From Cyanodermella asteris (lineage: Eukaryota > Ascomycota > Lecanoromycetes > Ostropales > Stictidaceae): 64,000 bases of DNA. The stretch is taken from assembly GCA_900618795.1 (NCBI GenBank), contig UYJD01000004.1:1376283-1440282 (forward strand), given 5' to 3'. The notes below the pieces were generated by a model, which saw nothing but the letters and a program-made list of their open reading frames with translations, was not told the origin of the DNA and did not search any database. A program made the translations under genes and the position numbers. Below are positions 43,860 through 56,200 of this stretch, piece after piece. Numbering within the stretch: the stretch's first letter is position 1; every line of letters begins with the position of its first letter.

Positions 43860-46698
43860 CTACCTCATCTCACCATTCGTCCCACAGATCCCATCCTCCG
43901 GCATTGCCTGGGACCCATCCAAGTTTGGAGCGAAATTGCCCCATGCCCCGGGATCACCACCTCCAGGTTGCCAGTCGTAGTTCATATTGGGCATCGTCCA
44001 CATATCTCCGGGCATTCCAGAGGTGTCAGCCTGGGGATTGAAACCCATTTCTTGGCCACCCATTTGCGTGTCTACGCCTGCGAGGTTGACGCCGATGTTT
44101 GTAAAGTCTCCTCCAAATACGTCTGGAAAGGCGCTTGTCTGCTCGAAAAGTGCGTTGCCCGGAGGTCCGAACCTATTGCCGGCAACGGCAGTGACGTCTC
44201 CATTCATTGCAGACGTAGTGAATTCCAACGGACTGTTGAACGCGGGCATGGGGGAATTGAACATCTGTTGACTGTTGATGTCCGCGGGAGTATTCACCTT
44301 GCTGTCCACACCGGATCCGCTTGTGGGCGTTCCAGAACTTTTCTGGCTAGGCTGTGGACTGCTCTGTCGCGCGCGCTTCTCGGGTTTGCGCTGCACCTCG
44401 GCCTTGACGGAAGCTGATGCGCCCGGCGTACTGGATTTCCTACTCTCTGCTGGTGGACCAGTCGCCTTCTTCTTGCGCTTGCTTGATGACTCCTTTTCTT
44501 GCTTCTCGAGAACAAGACGCGCGAGTCGCTCAAACTCGGCGCAAACTCCTAGAATTCGTTTGACGTGGCCCGTCTCCTCATCTATCGACAATGCCGAGAG
44601 AAAGTTGACCACGTTGTGAATAAGGCGCAAATCGCTTCGGGCTTTGATGTCTTCGGGTGATTGGAGGATGTTGCTGAAAAGTGTTACAGCTGCGGAGACT
44701 GGGTAGTACAAGACCATCCAGACACAAGCGTGATCGGACTGTGGGATGTACTTGACAAGGTGTACCGACGAACGAGCAGCGGCCATGCATATTGATGCGG
44801 AGCTGAACACTCGCGGGTTGAGAGGCCGGGCATTGAGACCTTGGATAGCATAATCCGAAAGCCTCGAGCTCCAGTATCCGTTGTGAACTGACATTCGGTG
44901 AATCGTGGTCAAACAGTTGTAGTATGCAAAGTGCAACATTACGATATGGAGGATTAGAGGTCCATGACTGACTGTAATATCATGGTCCGCGCGGAACTCG
45001 GCTGGAATGCTTTCCCTCCAATCTTCAAGTTCCTTGTCGAGTTCGCCAATGGTGTTCAGGAGCTCGCCGTCCGTCTTCTTGGCTGCGCGCGCGCTGTACA
45101 GTCGTTTGTAGACCTTGCTTTGAATGATGCTAAAGGTACACATCAAACGAAACATGTTGGTCTTGCCTTTGCCGTCACTGTGCGGAACATTGCCGACATT
45201 ATCCGTGGGATCCTCACTCGGCAGATCGATATTCATATCGTCATCGTCTTGTGCGGGTGGTCGACCAGATCGCAGAGAGATATCCTTGTCCAGAATGTAC
45301 GCGATCCAAAAGACACGTTTCCGCTGCTCGGCCTCAACAGGGTTGAGACCAAATGCAGCGCCGTTCTTGTGAAGACCAATGCTGTGCGCCAACCTAATAG
45401 CAGCGCCAACAAGGAAGAAGGGAGGCTGAGGATTTGGCGTGCCTTGCAGAAAGAGAGCCATGCCGAGTAGAGCTTGTACGCTGAGAAGATCAGTGTTCTT
45501 GATTGTCAAATCAGCCCAGACTCCCAGCGCATTCTTCATGAAACCCCAAGCTTTGGACTCTTCATCCATGGTCGCGACATTGCTCATCTCGCGCAGCCGG
45601 TGCGCGATTGCCAGTGCGACATTCAGGCAAGCCCACCAACCAGTTCCCTCATACGGTTGCTGTGAGTACTGCCGACGGACCAAGTGCATGAACGTAGGCT
45701 CATGGAATAACGGGAACATGCAATTGAAATTGTCGAAAAAGTCTCGTAACAGTGAGAGAGTCTCTGCCAGCGCAGGAAGAGGTCTGAACTGGCGGCGTCC
45801 GAAGATGTCGCCAAACACTTCGGGCTTCCATTTGTCGAGAACGATTTGTGACTGATCGCCCTCAGCGGCCTGTTCGATGAAACGCACAAAGGAATCATCG
45901 CCGGTCTTTTCGTTCACCCACTGAATGCCCTTTGGTGAGAATATGGAGAAACTGGATGATGAACCTGCGAGCGTTAGAATAGCTGAATCCATAACCACGA
46001 CTGTGATGGCACAAACCAATATATCGTGACTCTCCCAGATTATTTGTAACCAGCGAGCACATTAGATCTGACAGAGCCTCCACGTCCTCAGTATTCTTGT
46101 TCCTGGGTGACCGGGAGCCGGAACGGGACCTGTCTTTGCGATTCGGAGTGTCCTGTCTTCCGTCCCCGCGCTCCGTACGACTTGCCACATCCGCAGACTC
46201 GGGCGATTCGGTCGGCGTTCCATTGCGGTGCCCTTGTTGGCCAGAAGTCGCAGCCTTGTCCGCCAAGCGCTTTTCCAACGTTGCTAGGTCGGTCTGCTCA
46301 TCATCCGATCCGAGCAAGCCGGACAGCTTGAGCAGGGACTCCATGCGACCAAGTCTGTTCTCGAGTCCCTCGATGTATTTGGCACCCTTGGGTGGATTCC
46401 TCTTCTTCTCAACCTGTGTGAAGACACATTCTGTCTTGTAGTTGATGCAGTTCTTGCATGCGGGCATTCCTCCATCGCATTTGATCTTCTTCTTACGACA
46501 CATGTCACAAGCTCTTGCTATTCTCCGTCTCTTGGGGTCCTCGCTTGCATCCTGTCCGCCCATGGATCCGTCTCCCTGGAAATAAGTGAAGCCGCCCTGG
46601 TCGTCCACCTCGGGATCGTAATCACCGACAAACATGTCGGCGGACTGTCCCATCATGTCCATGCCTTGGTAGGCGCTAGTATCGTGAAAATTGTCCAT
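43860..46698 (-). CDS. Large Zn2Cys6 transcription factor (Fungal_trans domain)
   Basis: Exons are 46698-46017 and 45964-43860 (928 aa); the 52-nt intron has a GTTTGT donor, a TTCTAAC branch site and a GCAG acceptor. The zinc cluster is Cys64, Cys67, Cys74, Cys81, Cys84, Cys91 ([22 protein letters not shown]). It is followed by a coiled dimerisation segment ([22 protein letters not shown]). The Fungal_trans domain spans about 270-600 and includes [25 protein letters not shown] and [24 protein letters not shown]. The C-terminal 250 residues are low-complexity and Gly/Pro/Met-rich. The frame extends upstream only to a non-ATG codon, so [10 protein letters not shown] is the start. The target pathway is not identifiable from sequence. 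Confidence 0.9.
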
Positions 46699-48052
46699 GG
46701 TGACGTCTAAATAGGCGTGGATGATTGAAGGGGGCGCTTGTAAATCGGTTTCCAAGCCTCGTTTCACGCTCAAGGATTCGAGGTGCTTAGAAGGCGGCCT
46801 GGCGGGAGCGATGACGGTGTGTTACGGGCATTATATGGCGGGGACAGGCTGGTACGGACGCATCAGGGTAGGCCAGTCGGTAGCTATATGGAGAAGGGGA
46901 GGATTGTGTTTGGTGGATAATAGTATGGTCTGAGAGCGGAAGAGCATGCGGCGAGGGCGGCAAAGGCGGGAGAGGGTGTGTCGAAGGTGGAAGAACGGCG
47001 GCGCCGGTGTCAGCAGAGGAGGCGACAGCTGTGCAAAGGAGGACTAAGGCGAAAAGGAGGCCGAGGGCTGTGCAGCACAAGAAACAATATTCGGGCGAGT
47101 AGGAAACTCGCAGCGGAGGAGGTCAGGGAGCGAATTGGCGCGGATGGCATGATGTCTTCTCAGGAGGAGTTTTAGACTCCGGCGGAAGCTGTTCGGCCCC
47201 GCAGAAGTGCAGATGTGCGCTGCGCCCAGAGCGAATGAACTGTCAGCGCCAGCATCCCATCCCTCTCGATACGGCAAGTGACAGCCCTGTCACCCGTCAA
47301 ATCCAAGCGCATATTCCTTCCAGGCGCCCGCTTTCGGTGAAGATGGCGCTGTTCTTGACGATGTTTGATTGTTTCATGCGAAGCAGGGTCGATCCAAAAG
47401 GCCTGGCAGCCTTGACATTAGCGGCTCAATGGTGTCTAGGCATCTTCTGCGCAGATCGGCCATGTTTTATGCACGAGCATTTCTGAGGGCATCCCGGTCC
47501 GCCAGGGACAGGCTGCCAACATGACAGCAACGTGTACTGCTCTTGGACAATGACTTGCCGGGCTCTATAGCTTCACATCAATGTTGGATATGTTCACGTT
47601 CACAAAGATGGTCAAGTATGCTGGGCAGTGACGCGATGGCGGTTTCAAGTTCGCCGATGTCGCGTATCCGCTCCCAAGTGCGCTAGGAACAAAGCATTGC
47701 GGCTGCACAAGTATCCTGTTTTCCAATCCGCCTTGCATAACTGAACTTCGCACTCGTTCCACGCCTTCAAAGGACATCGCAGCGTCGGAATCCCTGTCGA
47801 GAGAAGACCTACGACCGCTAGGCTTGGCTTGCTCATCATTCCTAGATAATTTTCCTTCAGTTCGGGACAGCCTGTGACGTCGCCTGATAAGGCTTTTCCG
47901 CATTTCAGATCGCCTATCTTCCGTTGTACCACCAATTCCTGCTTCTAAGATCCGGATCTCATTCAGGAGCACCGAAAAACAAGTGGAGCGTTGTTTGAGG
48001 AAGCTCGAGCGACCATCGCATGCGTCTTCGTGAAAGCACGTGAACAGCAAAA
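46699..48052. promoter_or_regulatory. Divergent 1.35-kb promoter region
   Basis: This lies between two divergent genes. The part at 46860-46990 is pyrimidine-rich when read on the minus strand, as expected for a 5' leader. Frames such as 47565-48050 (minus) have no support. Confidence 0.45.
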
Positions 48053-49189
48053 ATGTTGGTCTCGACTCATTCTACACTTCGAGCTTTTAAGCGGTGGACT
48101 GATGCACGACCCAGGTCAAAACCCGACGAGATACTTAGCGTTGCGCAAATCGAGGCCCATTCAGCATACAAAACCATCGCCTTTCCGCTCAAGCCCGCCC
48201 AATCTGGATATGTCCCAGTCGCCAAGGATAGAGGAGGTCCGATCAACATCTATTATGAAGTGCATGGTACCGGCCCCACACATATATTGGTAACGAAGAT
48301 CACCGTGACTCCTCTTCATGACTTCAATTGACATGTATCACAGTGGATAATGGGTCTTGGAGCCAACCACCGCAATTGGCAACGCCAAAGCAAAGACTTC
48401 GGCCACATCGCAGGCGACAAATACACCAACATCGTCCTCGACAACCGCGGCATGGGCCGTTCCGATAAGCCGCTCATGCGCTACACCACGTCCGAGATGG
48501 CCCGCGACCTAATCGAACTTCTCGATCACCTAGGCTGGAACTCACCGCGAAGCGTGCACGCCGTCGGCGTCAGCATGGGCGGCATGATCGCCCAAGAACT
48601 CGGTCTGTTGATCCCGGATCGGATCGCCTCGCTGAGTCTAGTCAGTACTGCCGCGCGCCTCGTCAACACAGTCGGCTTCTGGGAGAACCTGCGCAGTCGA
48701 ATCAACATGTTCATTCCGAAAAGCTTGGATGAGCAGGTCGAGTATTCGTCCCGTTTACTGTTCTCTGAGAAGTGGCTGTGGCAGCCGGACTGCCTCGAGG
48801 ACGATGACATCCCGGGCCGCTTCCCTTATAACAGAGACCGCTTTGCTGCGGGCGAGGTCGACAAGCGCAAGGACAGGGTGGAGTTTACGAGGAAGGGCTT
48901 CATTTTGCAGGCTATCGCGGCGGGGTGGCATCACAAGAGTGCGGCGCAGTTGAAGCAGTTGGGAGATTCGGTGGGGAGGGAGAGGATACAGGTCTTGCAT
49001 GGGACGATGGACCGCATGATCTCGCCGCCGCATGCGGATGTGCTGATTGCTGAGCTTGGAGGGACGGGATCGGGTGGAATCCACGCGGAGATTGTGGAGG
49101 GTGTTGGGCATGTTTTGTCGATTGAGACGAGACCACAGTTCAGACGGCAGATCGAGGACATCGTGCAGAGGACAGCGGCACTGAAATAG
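48053..49189 (+). CDS. Alpha/beta hydrolase
   Basis: This is a 360-aa alpha/beta-hydrolase-fold enzyme. Exons are 48053-48289 and 48344-49189, with a 54-nt intron (GTAACG..CACAG) joining THIL to WIMGLGANHRNWQ, which carries the oxyanion region. The nucleophile elbow is Gly154-x-Ser156-x-Gly158 (GVSMGG). An Asp in HGTMDRMISPPHAD and the His in EGVGHVLSIETRPQF complete the triad. The conserved strand NIVLDNRGMGRSDKP precedes it. There is no signal peptide. Substrate unknown; epoxide hydrolase, esterase or C-C hydrolase activity are all possible. Neighbours give no clear pathway. Confidence 0.85.
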
Positions 49190-50290
49190 ATGGCATGGAG
49201 TGACTGATGCGAAGTCGATCATTCTTGTCATCACCGTCAAAGCAACTTGGTCAGATTTGAGGATTCAGCCGATGGTTTCCACCGACACCGGTGATCTTCA
49301 TCAGCAATGTGAACAGTCACAGGGTGCGCGATAGCAATTGCAGGACGCACTCTATGTGCCTATCAAGTCAATGCCTACTCCAGCGCTCACATCAGCACTC
49401 TGTTACGGAGGACAAACAATGGTAAGCCAGAGGTTTGTGAAAATGCTGTGCCATACAGCGAATTCGAAACGAGGTAGATTGGTAAGTTTGTTTCTTGACT
49501 AAGGCGCTGGCTTGCCTCAAGCTCTTGAGCCTCGCTGATGTAAACCATCATCGCGCCCGTCAAATCATGATTGGTAAACATCGAGCACTGTAGTCCTCCA
49601 CAATCAGATTTTCAAGTTGCCAGGATGAAAGTGGGGTGGTGATGCTGAATGTGCTAGCATCACCGGTGCCAGGGGGCGCGAACAGGGGACGGAGGACCTG
49701 TTCGCCCGCCCTGCCCGCTAGAGCTGTCTCTGAAAGCAGGTGGACATTCAGCTAAAGTCCGCTGTTCCCGGTGACCTCAACGCGGTCGGCCGCATATCGA
49801 GGCCGTGCATGGCCGTGTCCTCACGCAAAATGAGGCTCAAGCTCCGCAAGCGGAGCATCTTCCGAAGACCTGCCGGGATTGAGTTTTGTATGACATCGCA
49901 GGCTCGCCTATGCTTGGATGACGCCACTTAACCTGCCGTCCGTCAAACAAATCGAACGTTGCAAATGATGAAGCTTCCCAAGCAACCAATTGTTGCCAAC
50001 GAACGTGCTTAATCATGCTCGAGCTCAGCAATTTTCACAATGACAAAATGCGACCTCTTGGAAAAGACGTCAATCGTGCTCGTCAATCGTGCTCGTCAAT
50101 CGTGCTTCCGAACGGTTTGGCTTGCCACCCTGGTCAAAGGTCGGGATCCCACTGATAAATAGGTAGCTTAGTCCGCCTGACGTGGGACTATGGAAATTCT
50201 CCAAGTTCCCGTTCAGTGTCTGCTCTGTTCTTAAGCCTCCTCGATACCTTTACCATCACTCAATTGAAGGCCCAGTGTGACTATACAACC
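49190..50290. other. Intergenic region with a 13-bp triple repeat
   Basis: 1.1 kb upstream of the MDR oxidoreductase gene. No gene was found. The region contains three perfect copies of CGTCAATCGTGCT about 185 bp before that gene's ATG. Confidence 0.5.
50068..50106. repeat. Three tandem copies of CGTCAATCGTGCT
   Basis: Perfect 13-bp direct repeats at 50068-50080, 50081-50093 and 50094-50106 in the promoter region of the MDR gene. They could be binding sites or a simple expansion. Confidence 0.85.
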
Positions 50291-51428
50291 ATGGCACCTA
50301 CAATGAAGGAAGCAGTCATCAAGACCGGCACCAAAGTCGAGATCGTCGACTCTCCCATCCCCCAAGCCGGCGAGCACCAAGTCGTCATCAAAGTCGCCGT
50401 CTCAGGTAGCAACCCCAAAGACTGGAAATACCCCGACTGGCAACCCGACAAGGGACAGATCAACCAGGGAGATGACATTGCCGGCACCATCGCCGAGGTG
50501 GGCGCCAAGGTCACTGAGTTCAAGCCCGGTGACCGCGTCGGTGCCTTTCACGAGATGCTGACGCCCCACGGCTCGTACGCAGAGTACGCTCTGGCGTGGG
50601 ACTACACGACGTTCCACATCCCCGATAGCTTGTCTTTCGAAGAAGCGGCGGCTATTCCGTTGGCGGCTATGACTGCTGTGGTGGGCTTGTTCCACCATGG
50701 GACGTTGGATCTGCCGGCTCCGTGGAGGAGTCAGCAGACGAGTCAGACGAAGACGCCATTGATTGTCTATGGCGGTGCGTCGGCGGTGGGATCATATGTA
50801 ATCCAGTTTGCGAGGAAAGCGGGTATTCACCCCATCATCGCTGTCGCTGGTCGAGGTATGTTCAATAAGTTGATTGTTCGCGTGAGGTTCATGTTGCTAA
50901 CGGTTTCTAGGCCAGGAGCACACTTGGTCCCTCCTCGATAAGTCCAAGGGAGACGCCGTGATCGATTACCGCAACGGCGACGGCGCCGTCGTGAAGGGCA
51001 TCGCTGACGCCGCCAAAGCCGCCGGTCTCGACAAGATCCTGCACGCTTACGACGCCGTTTCCGGCAAGGAGACTCAAACCAACGTCCATAACTCTCTCGC
51101 CGATGGCGCCCGCATGACCACCGTCTTGCCTGGTCAGGACATCGCTCCTCCCGCTGGAAGGAAGATTCACAGCGTTTTGACGTATGTCGGTGCCGTCCAC
51201 GCCATGAAGCCCGCCACGGAAGAGGACAGGGACTTTGGATATGTGTACTTCAAGTACCTGGCAAGAGGCCTGGAACAGGGATGGCTGAAGGGTCATAACC
51301 CGGAGGTCGTTCCTGGTGGACTTGATGGTGTTGAGACTGGCTTGAAGAACCTCAGGGACGGCAAGGCGAGTGCTGTGAAGTATGTCTTCAGGATCACCGA
51401 TACCAAGGGTGCGGGCCAGCAATCTTAG
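50291..51428 (+). CDS. MDR-superfamily quinone oxidoreductase/enoyl reductase-like
   Basis: This is a 360-aa NADPH-dependent medium-chain dehydrogenase/reductase. Exons are 50291-50855 and 50911-51428 with a 55-nt intron (GTATGT..TCTAG) just after the nucleotide-binding fold. The GroES-like part spans about 1-150 (DDIAGTIAEVGAKVTEFKPGDRVGAF). The Rossmann strand and loop read LIVYGGASAVGSYVIQFARKAG. The catalytic and structural zinc ligands of alcohol dehydrogenases are absent, placing it in the zinc-free quinone-reductase/ToxD-like group. Such proteins act alone or as trans-acting enoyl reductases, but no polyketide synthase is nearby. The in-frame codons upstream of ATG 50291 are not family-like. 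Confidence 0.85.
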
Positions 51429-53251
51429 ATGGATGCTGACCTGCATGGCGGGTATGTGCAAAGTGCTCGTCGAATGCTTGAATATGAAGCAGTCGCAAAC
51501 TATCTGTCAGGATCAAAAGTTACAAATCCCAGCAATGAGTAGCCCGCTGTTATGATGAGAGCTCACGATGCGGTTCTTGCGTAGTGTTTGTGCCAGTTCT
51601 CATAGCGGAAGTAATGGTCATGTTGACTCCACTATTCCTAGAGGCACAAAGTGGTAAAGTATGGCTGCGACTGTAGCCCTGGTAATTCTTCGAGGACTGA
51701 TAAACGTATTTGCCCATGTTACTCCGGATTGTGGGCCTGCGCCAAACCTCACTCCCACATCTCTCGAGCTGCATCCTGAAATCTGAGCAATGAGTCGTGG
51801 CAGCGAGCGCTTACATAATCAATGCTCCACGCAATAGAGGTTCTGACGTTCGAGCTTCAGCATGTCGGAGCAGAGCATTTCCAGCTACTACACAAGTCCA
51901 TGCCTAGCAGCATTTCTTACTATTTCGCACACATGCATACTCTTGCTACTATGAGTCGAGGTTCTCACGTCTACTAGGTGCTTCCAATCGCCCCTCCAAG
52001 CCGGATCACGTTTTCGAAGGTTTTGCCCTCTCGATCAGCTTGGAAGTCACAGAACGAGCCTCTCCAGTGTCTTCGGCAAGACGGTGCTATTGAAGCTAGG
52101 CTCTATCAATGCAAAGTTGGTCGTTGAAGATGAGCGAGGGCCGACACAAGGCAGGACAGGCAAAGGTCGAGTATGGATGCACTCGCTATCAGTATTCGAA
52201 CGTGTCTCGAGCAAGGCAGCTAGCCAGAAGCTGTGGCACAAGTCCTGTTTCACTTACGCCTACTGCTACCTATAGATCAACCCTGAACTTGCCAATACAC
52301 CTTGCTCAAGGAACTGACGTTACTGTTTTGAAGTGTCGACCAGCTTGAGTAGTCAAGCTGTTCATGGAAGGTTAGCGGAGGCACTGGATATCACACCTAC
52401 ACAACGACTTTTGATCAACGGCCTCGAAGTCACAATGCGGAAGCTCTACTATCGTGTCCAGAATATGTACTGGTCATCTTGTCGCTGATGCTGGTCCCAA
52501 TTTGCGCTCAGGAGGCAGCTCCCAATTGTAGCAACCGTCTTCAGCATGTCGCTGACGTTCACCACTTGACTTTCTGCCACCACTGCCGAGGGCCACCGCC
52601 ATTTCACTTATGGTGCGATGTCCCACATAGACATCATGACAAGTCTCCATTGACAATCCTCACCGAAACACCCTGAACCGACGAGAGGTCTACTTTGCTG
52701 ATGGATATGCGATATCCCTGTGCTTGATCGCAAATGAAATGGACCTTGCCTCAGCCAGCCGTCGAAACAGCTTCATCTTGTAGATTTTGTTCCCGGCTGA
52801 GAACATCCGCGACACACCACCCTCTCTTTGGTCCATGGTTTCCTGGTCTTCACTTGTACTTCAGCAGGCCACTTGATATTCCTTATGCTTTACCATAACC
52901 CCTCGTTCTTTCTATATCATTTCTACACTTTCATCACATATGTTCATGCTACGCGCTTCCTGCATTCTCACAGAGACCTTAATCCGTTAATATAAACCTA
53001 CAACTCATCCCTCCGCTCCCTTCACAGAAGTGCTTTACCACATTGAGGACCTGACACCAAGCTACCCGCACCATCAACATACAATCCAGCACACCTCTCT
53101 AGCCTCGCCTTCTACAACTCTCCTCCGGTCTGAAGGTCGCACATTCGCGAAACTACGAGCTTCACGCCTCCGTCTTCTATCTCTCACGGCCATCTCGATC
53201 TCTACAAGCTCAGATGCTCGCATTTTGAGGTATCACTTGCACAGAATCACG
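51429..53251. other. 1.8-kb intergenic region
   Basis: No frame above 80 codons shows a domain. The stretch 53030-53251 is an open frame continuous with the SNF2 gene but lacks an ATG before 53252 and is Ser/Thr/His-rich, so it is read as 5' leader. Confidence 0.45.
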
Positions 53252-56200
53252 ATGTCGAATGCGGCTCACGATTCAAGTTCGGATGGCGAACCCGGCCCCG
53301 ATGCCGATGCGCTGAGATACTGGCAGGGTGCCTCTGATGATGAGTCCGATACTATGTCGGACCAGCATGAGAACGGCCGACATGACGGGTATGCAGAAGA
53401 GGCGAGCACACTTGCAGAACAACGAATACGCGGATCTCATGCTGCGAGTAATTTTCACACTCACAATCAAAGTGCCCACACTGGAGCAAGAGCCATACCT
53501 CCAATGACTGGACACGAACGAAGCGCTCGAGATTCAGTTCCGACCGAGACCCCGAAGGTTGTTTTGGAAGTTATTGACTTGACAGTAGACGACGATGAGC
53601 CAAGGTCCAACATACAGCCAGAAATGGAAGTTCCGCACGTGAAAGAAGAAGCAGATGAGGGGTCTGAGCCTGTTGAGGAGGCCGTATCTGGGAGTATACC
53701 GCCCCCTGAAATCAAGCCAGAATGCCATGAGGTAGATGGATGGAAGCACGTCACGCACTCCAGAGCCAAGCCGGCGGCAATCGATCTTACAGGCACCGCA
53801 GATGACTCAGACTGGGAAGCTCCGCAGCAATGGCCAGCGCAAGTCTCCGCGTTCGCGAACGAAGCACAGATCCACTGTCCGGAGCCGATCGACCTGACCG
53901 ACGGGGATGCAGTAGACGAGACTGTTGACCAATATGAGGAAGCGGGTCCGAGTCACAGCAAAACGATCATATCCAGCATTGAAGTGGATCCTGCGCTTGC
54001 TTCTGGTACGGATAGAGCTATGTCAAAGAACCAGATCACACAAGACATCCAGAAAGGAGCTCGAAGCATTCAATCCAAAGACAGTTTGATGATGCAAATG
54101 CATAAACGTATGCTGGCTGGAATGGGCAAAGAGCTACGGAAGGTCGTAAGCTCACAAAACAAAGATTTCAGGACACCGAGGTCCACAAACAGGGTTCCTG
54201 GGCAGATTGGTGCATCCTCTGATGAGGACGAATCAGATGAGACTATCAATTCGAGGCTGGAGGCATTGGACAATAAGCGGAAACGAACCGATGACGAAGA
54301 GATTGAACGGAAACGGGCTCGCAATGTGATGGAGCAGAGAAATCGAGCTCGGAGGGAAGTTCTGACACCCAGTGAGCGTGTGGATCAAGAAGCCTCTGAG
54401 TCCATGTACGAAGGGTCGACAAACGCCAGTACTGTCGGCGACGATGACACCTTTGAAGGCCAGACACCCGGATTCGTGGATCAGGCAAGCAAACACATTG
54501 AACGGGCGACCCATCTCAGACGAAAGAAGCCCGCTGCTGATGAGAGGATAGCAACTGAGGCTATCGTGCTCAGGAACATCGAGAAGAGCAAAATCGAGAA
54601 AATAAGTAAAGCAGCCAAGAAGAAGTCCAAAGCCAAAAAGGTCGCGAGTGACGCCAACGCTGCAAATACTGATCCGAACAGAAAGAAGGGGAAGAAGAAG
54701 GACGATACGCATCTGTACCCTACAGAGCAGGAGAAGCAAGCAGAAACCATATTTCAACGACTACTTCCTCGCGCGTACGGTGATCGAGGTGATCCTGATG
54801 ATGAGAGTGACGACCAGGAGAGTGATACAAGTGATGGCAACAGACGCGCAAATCGTGTGGAAGAAGACGCTTTGATGGACCTCATCGCCGATATGCCCCA
54901 GGTCGATCGTCAGGCGGCCGAAAACCACGCAGATCAGTTGCGCAAAGCTCATAGAGCTTTTCCACGACGCTTTGTCGAGCCAGATAGTGAAGTTGGCCAT
55001 TGGAAAGTCCAAGGCCTGAAGACAACCCTCAGACATCATCAGCTGATCGGATCCGGATGGATGCTCAATAGAGAGAATGGAACCAACAGGCCAAATGGGG
55101 TAAGTTTACTCCGTTGGGGGGTTTTTGTGATAGCATGCTTATCGGATGTAGGGGCTTCTTTGTGATGACATGGGTTTTGGAAAGACTTTGCAATCCATCG
55201 CCGTGATGCTCGCTGCCCCTGCGGACGTGAGCAAGACACAAGCCACGCTGATCGTAGCACCACTTCCCGTCGTCGATGAGTGGTTTGACCAAATTCAAAA
55301 GCACATTCTCCCGGAATTCCGACCTCGTGTTATGGTCTACACGAAAGGAAACCGAATGCGCGACCTGGGTATTGAAGAAATGCTCGAGAGTTGCTTCTGC
55401 GTGGTGACTTCCTATGCTGATGTGGTCTCCTCCCTGAATGGGGCAGAGGCCCCCAACGAACTTGTCACGCCTGATCAGGTCAGGAAATTCTACGCCGAAG
55501 GAAAAGCAAGCGTTGGCTCTCTTCACAAGGTAAAATGGCACAGGGTGATCCTAGATGAAGCCCACACGATCAAGAACTACAAGACGATAGCTGCACGCGC
55601 CTGTCAACTGCTTGAAGCCGACCGTCGGTGGTGTTTGACGGGATCACCACTGGTGAATGACATCTTGGAAACCTACAGCTACCTGCTGTTCTTGCGTGTG
55701 CCACTTGCCGGCAGCCGTGAACAATTTGTGGCAAATTTCTCTGGCACCAAGAAACACATGAAACGGATACAACAGGTCTTGAGTGCAATCATGCTTCGCC
55801 GCAGTTACAAGGAGACTTTCATGAACAAGCGAATCCTGGATCTGCCCAAGCACACTCGCGAGGTAACCTACATCGACTTCTCCCGGACCGAACGTGCCAT
55901 CTACGACATCTTCAAGAAGCGAATGGCGTCCGATATCAACTTGCAGCTGAAGAAGAAGCATCGAGTCGTCATTTACAAGCATGTGTTCAAGTGCATGACG
56001 CATCTTCGTCAAATGACGGCTCATTTCTTGCTAGGTGGGGAGACGTTGAGAAACCTCCTTACACTTTCAGATCGCAGAAAAATCGTGAGCATTATCAATG
56101 ACGACCAGACCGTCAACAACCATCAGGCGCTCACAAGGCTTCGCGACATTCTCTCTCAAGCCAATGCTGATCACTTTGGGGGACAGCACACGACTCTGAT

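Noticed and set aside
46787-47080. Minus-strand ORF with a hydrophobic start resembling a signal peptide
   Set aside because: It lies in the 5' leader/promoter of the Zn2Cys6 gene. The rest is Pro/Ser-rich and the first codons do not fit a gene model.
47565-48050. 161-codon ORF on the minus strand upstream of the hydrolase
   Set aside because: It lies in a promoter region, has no recognisable motif and overlaps another frame of similar quality.
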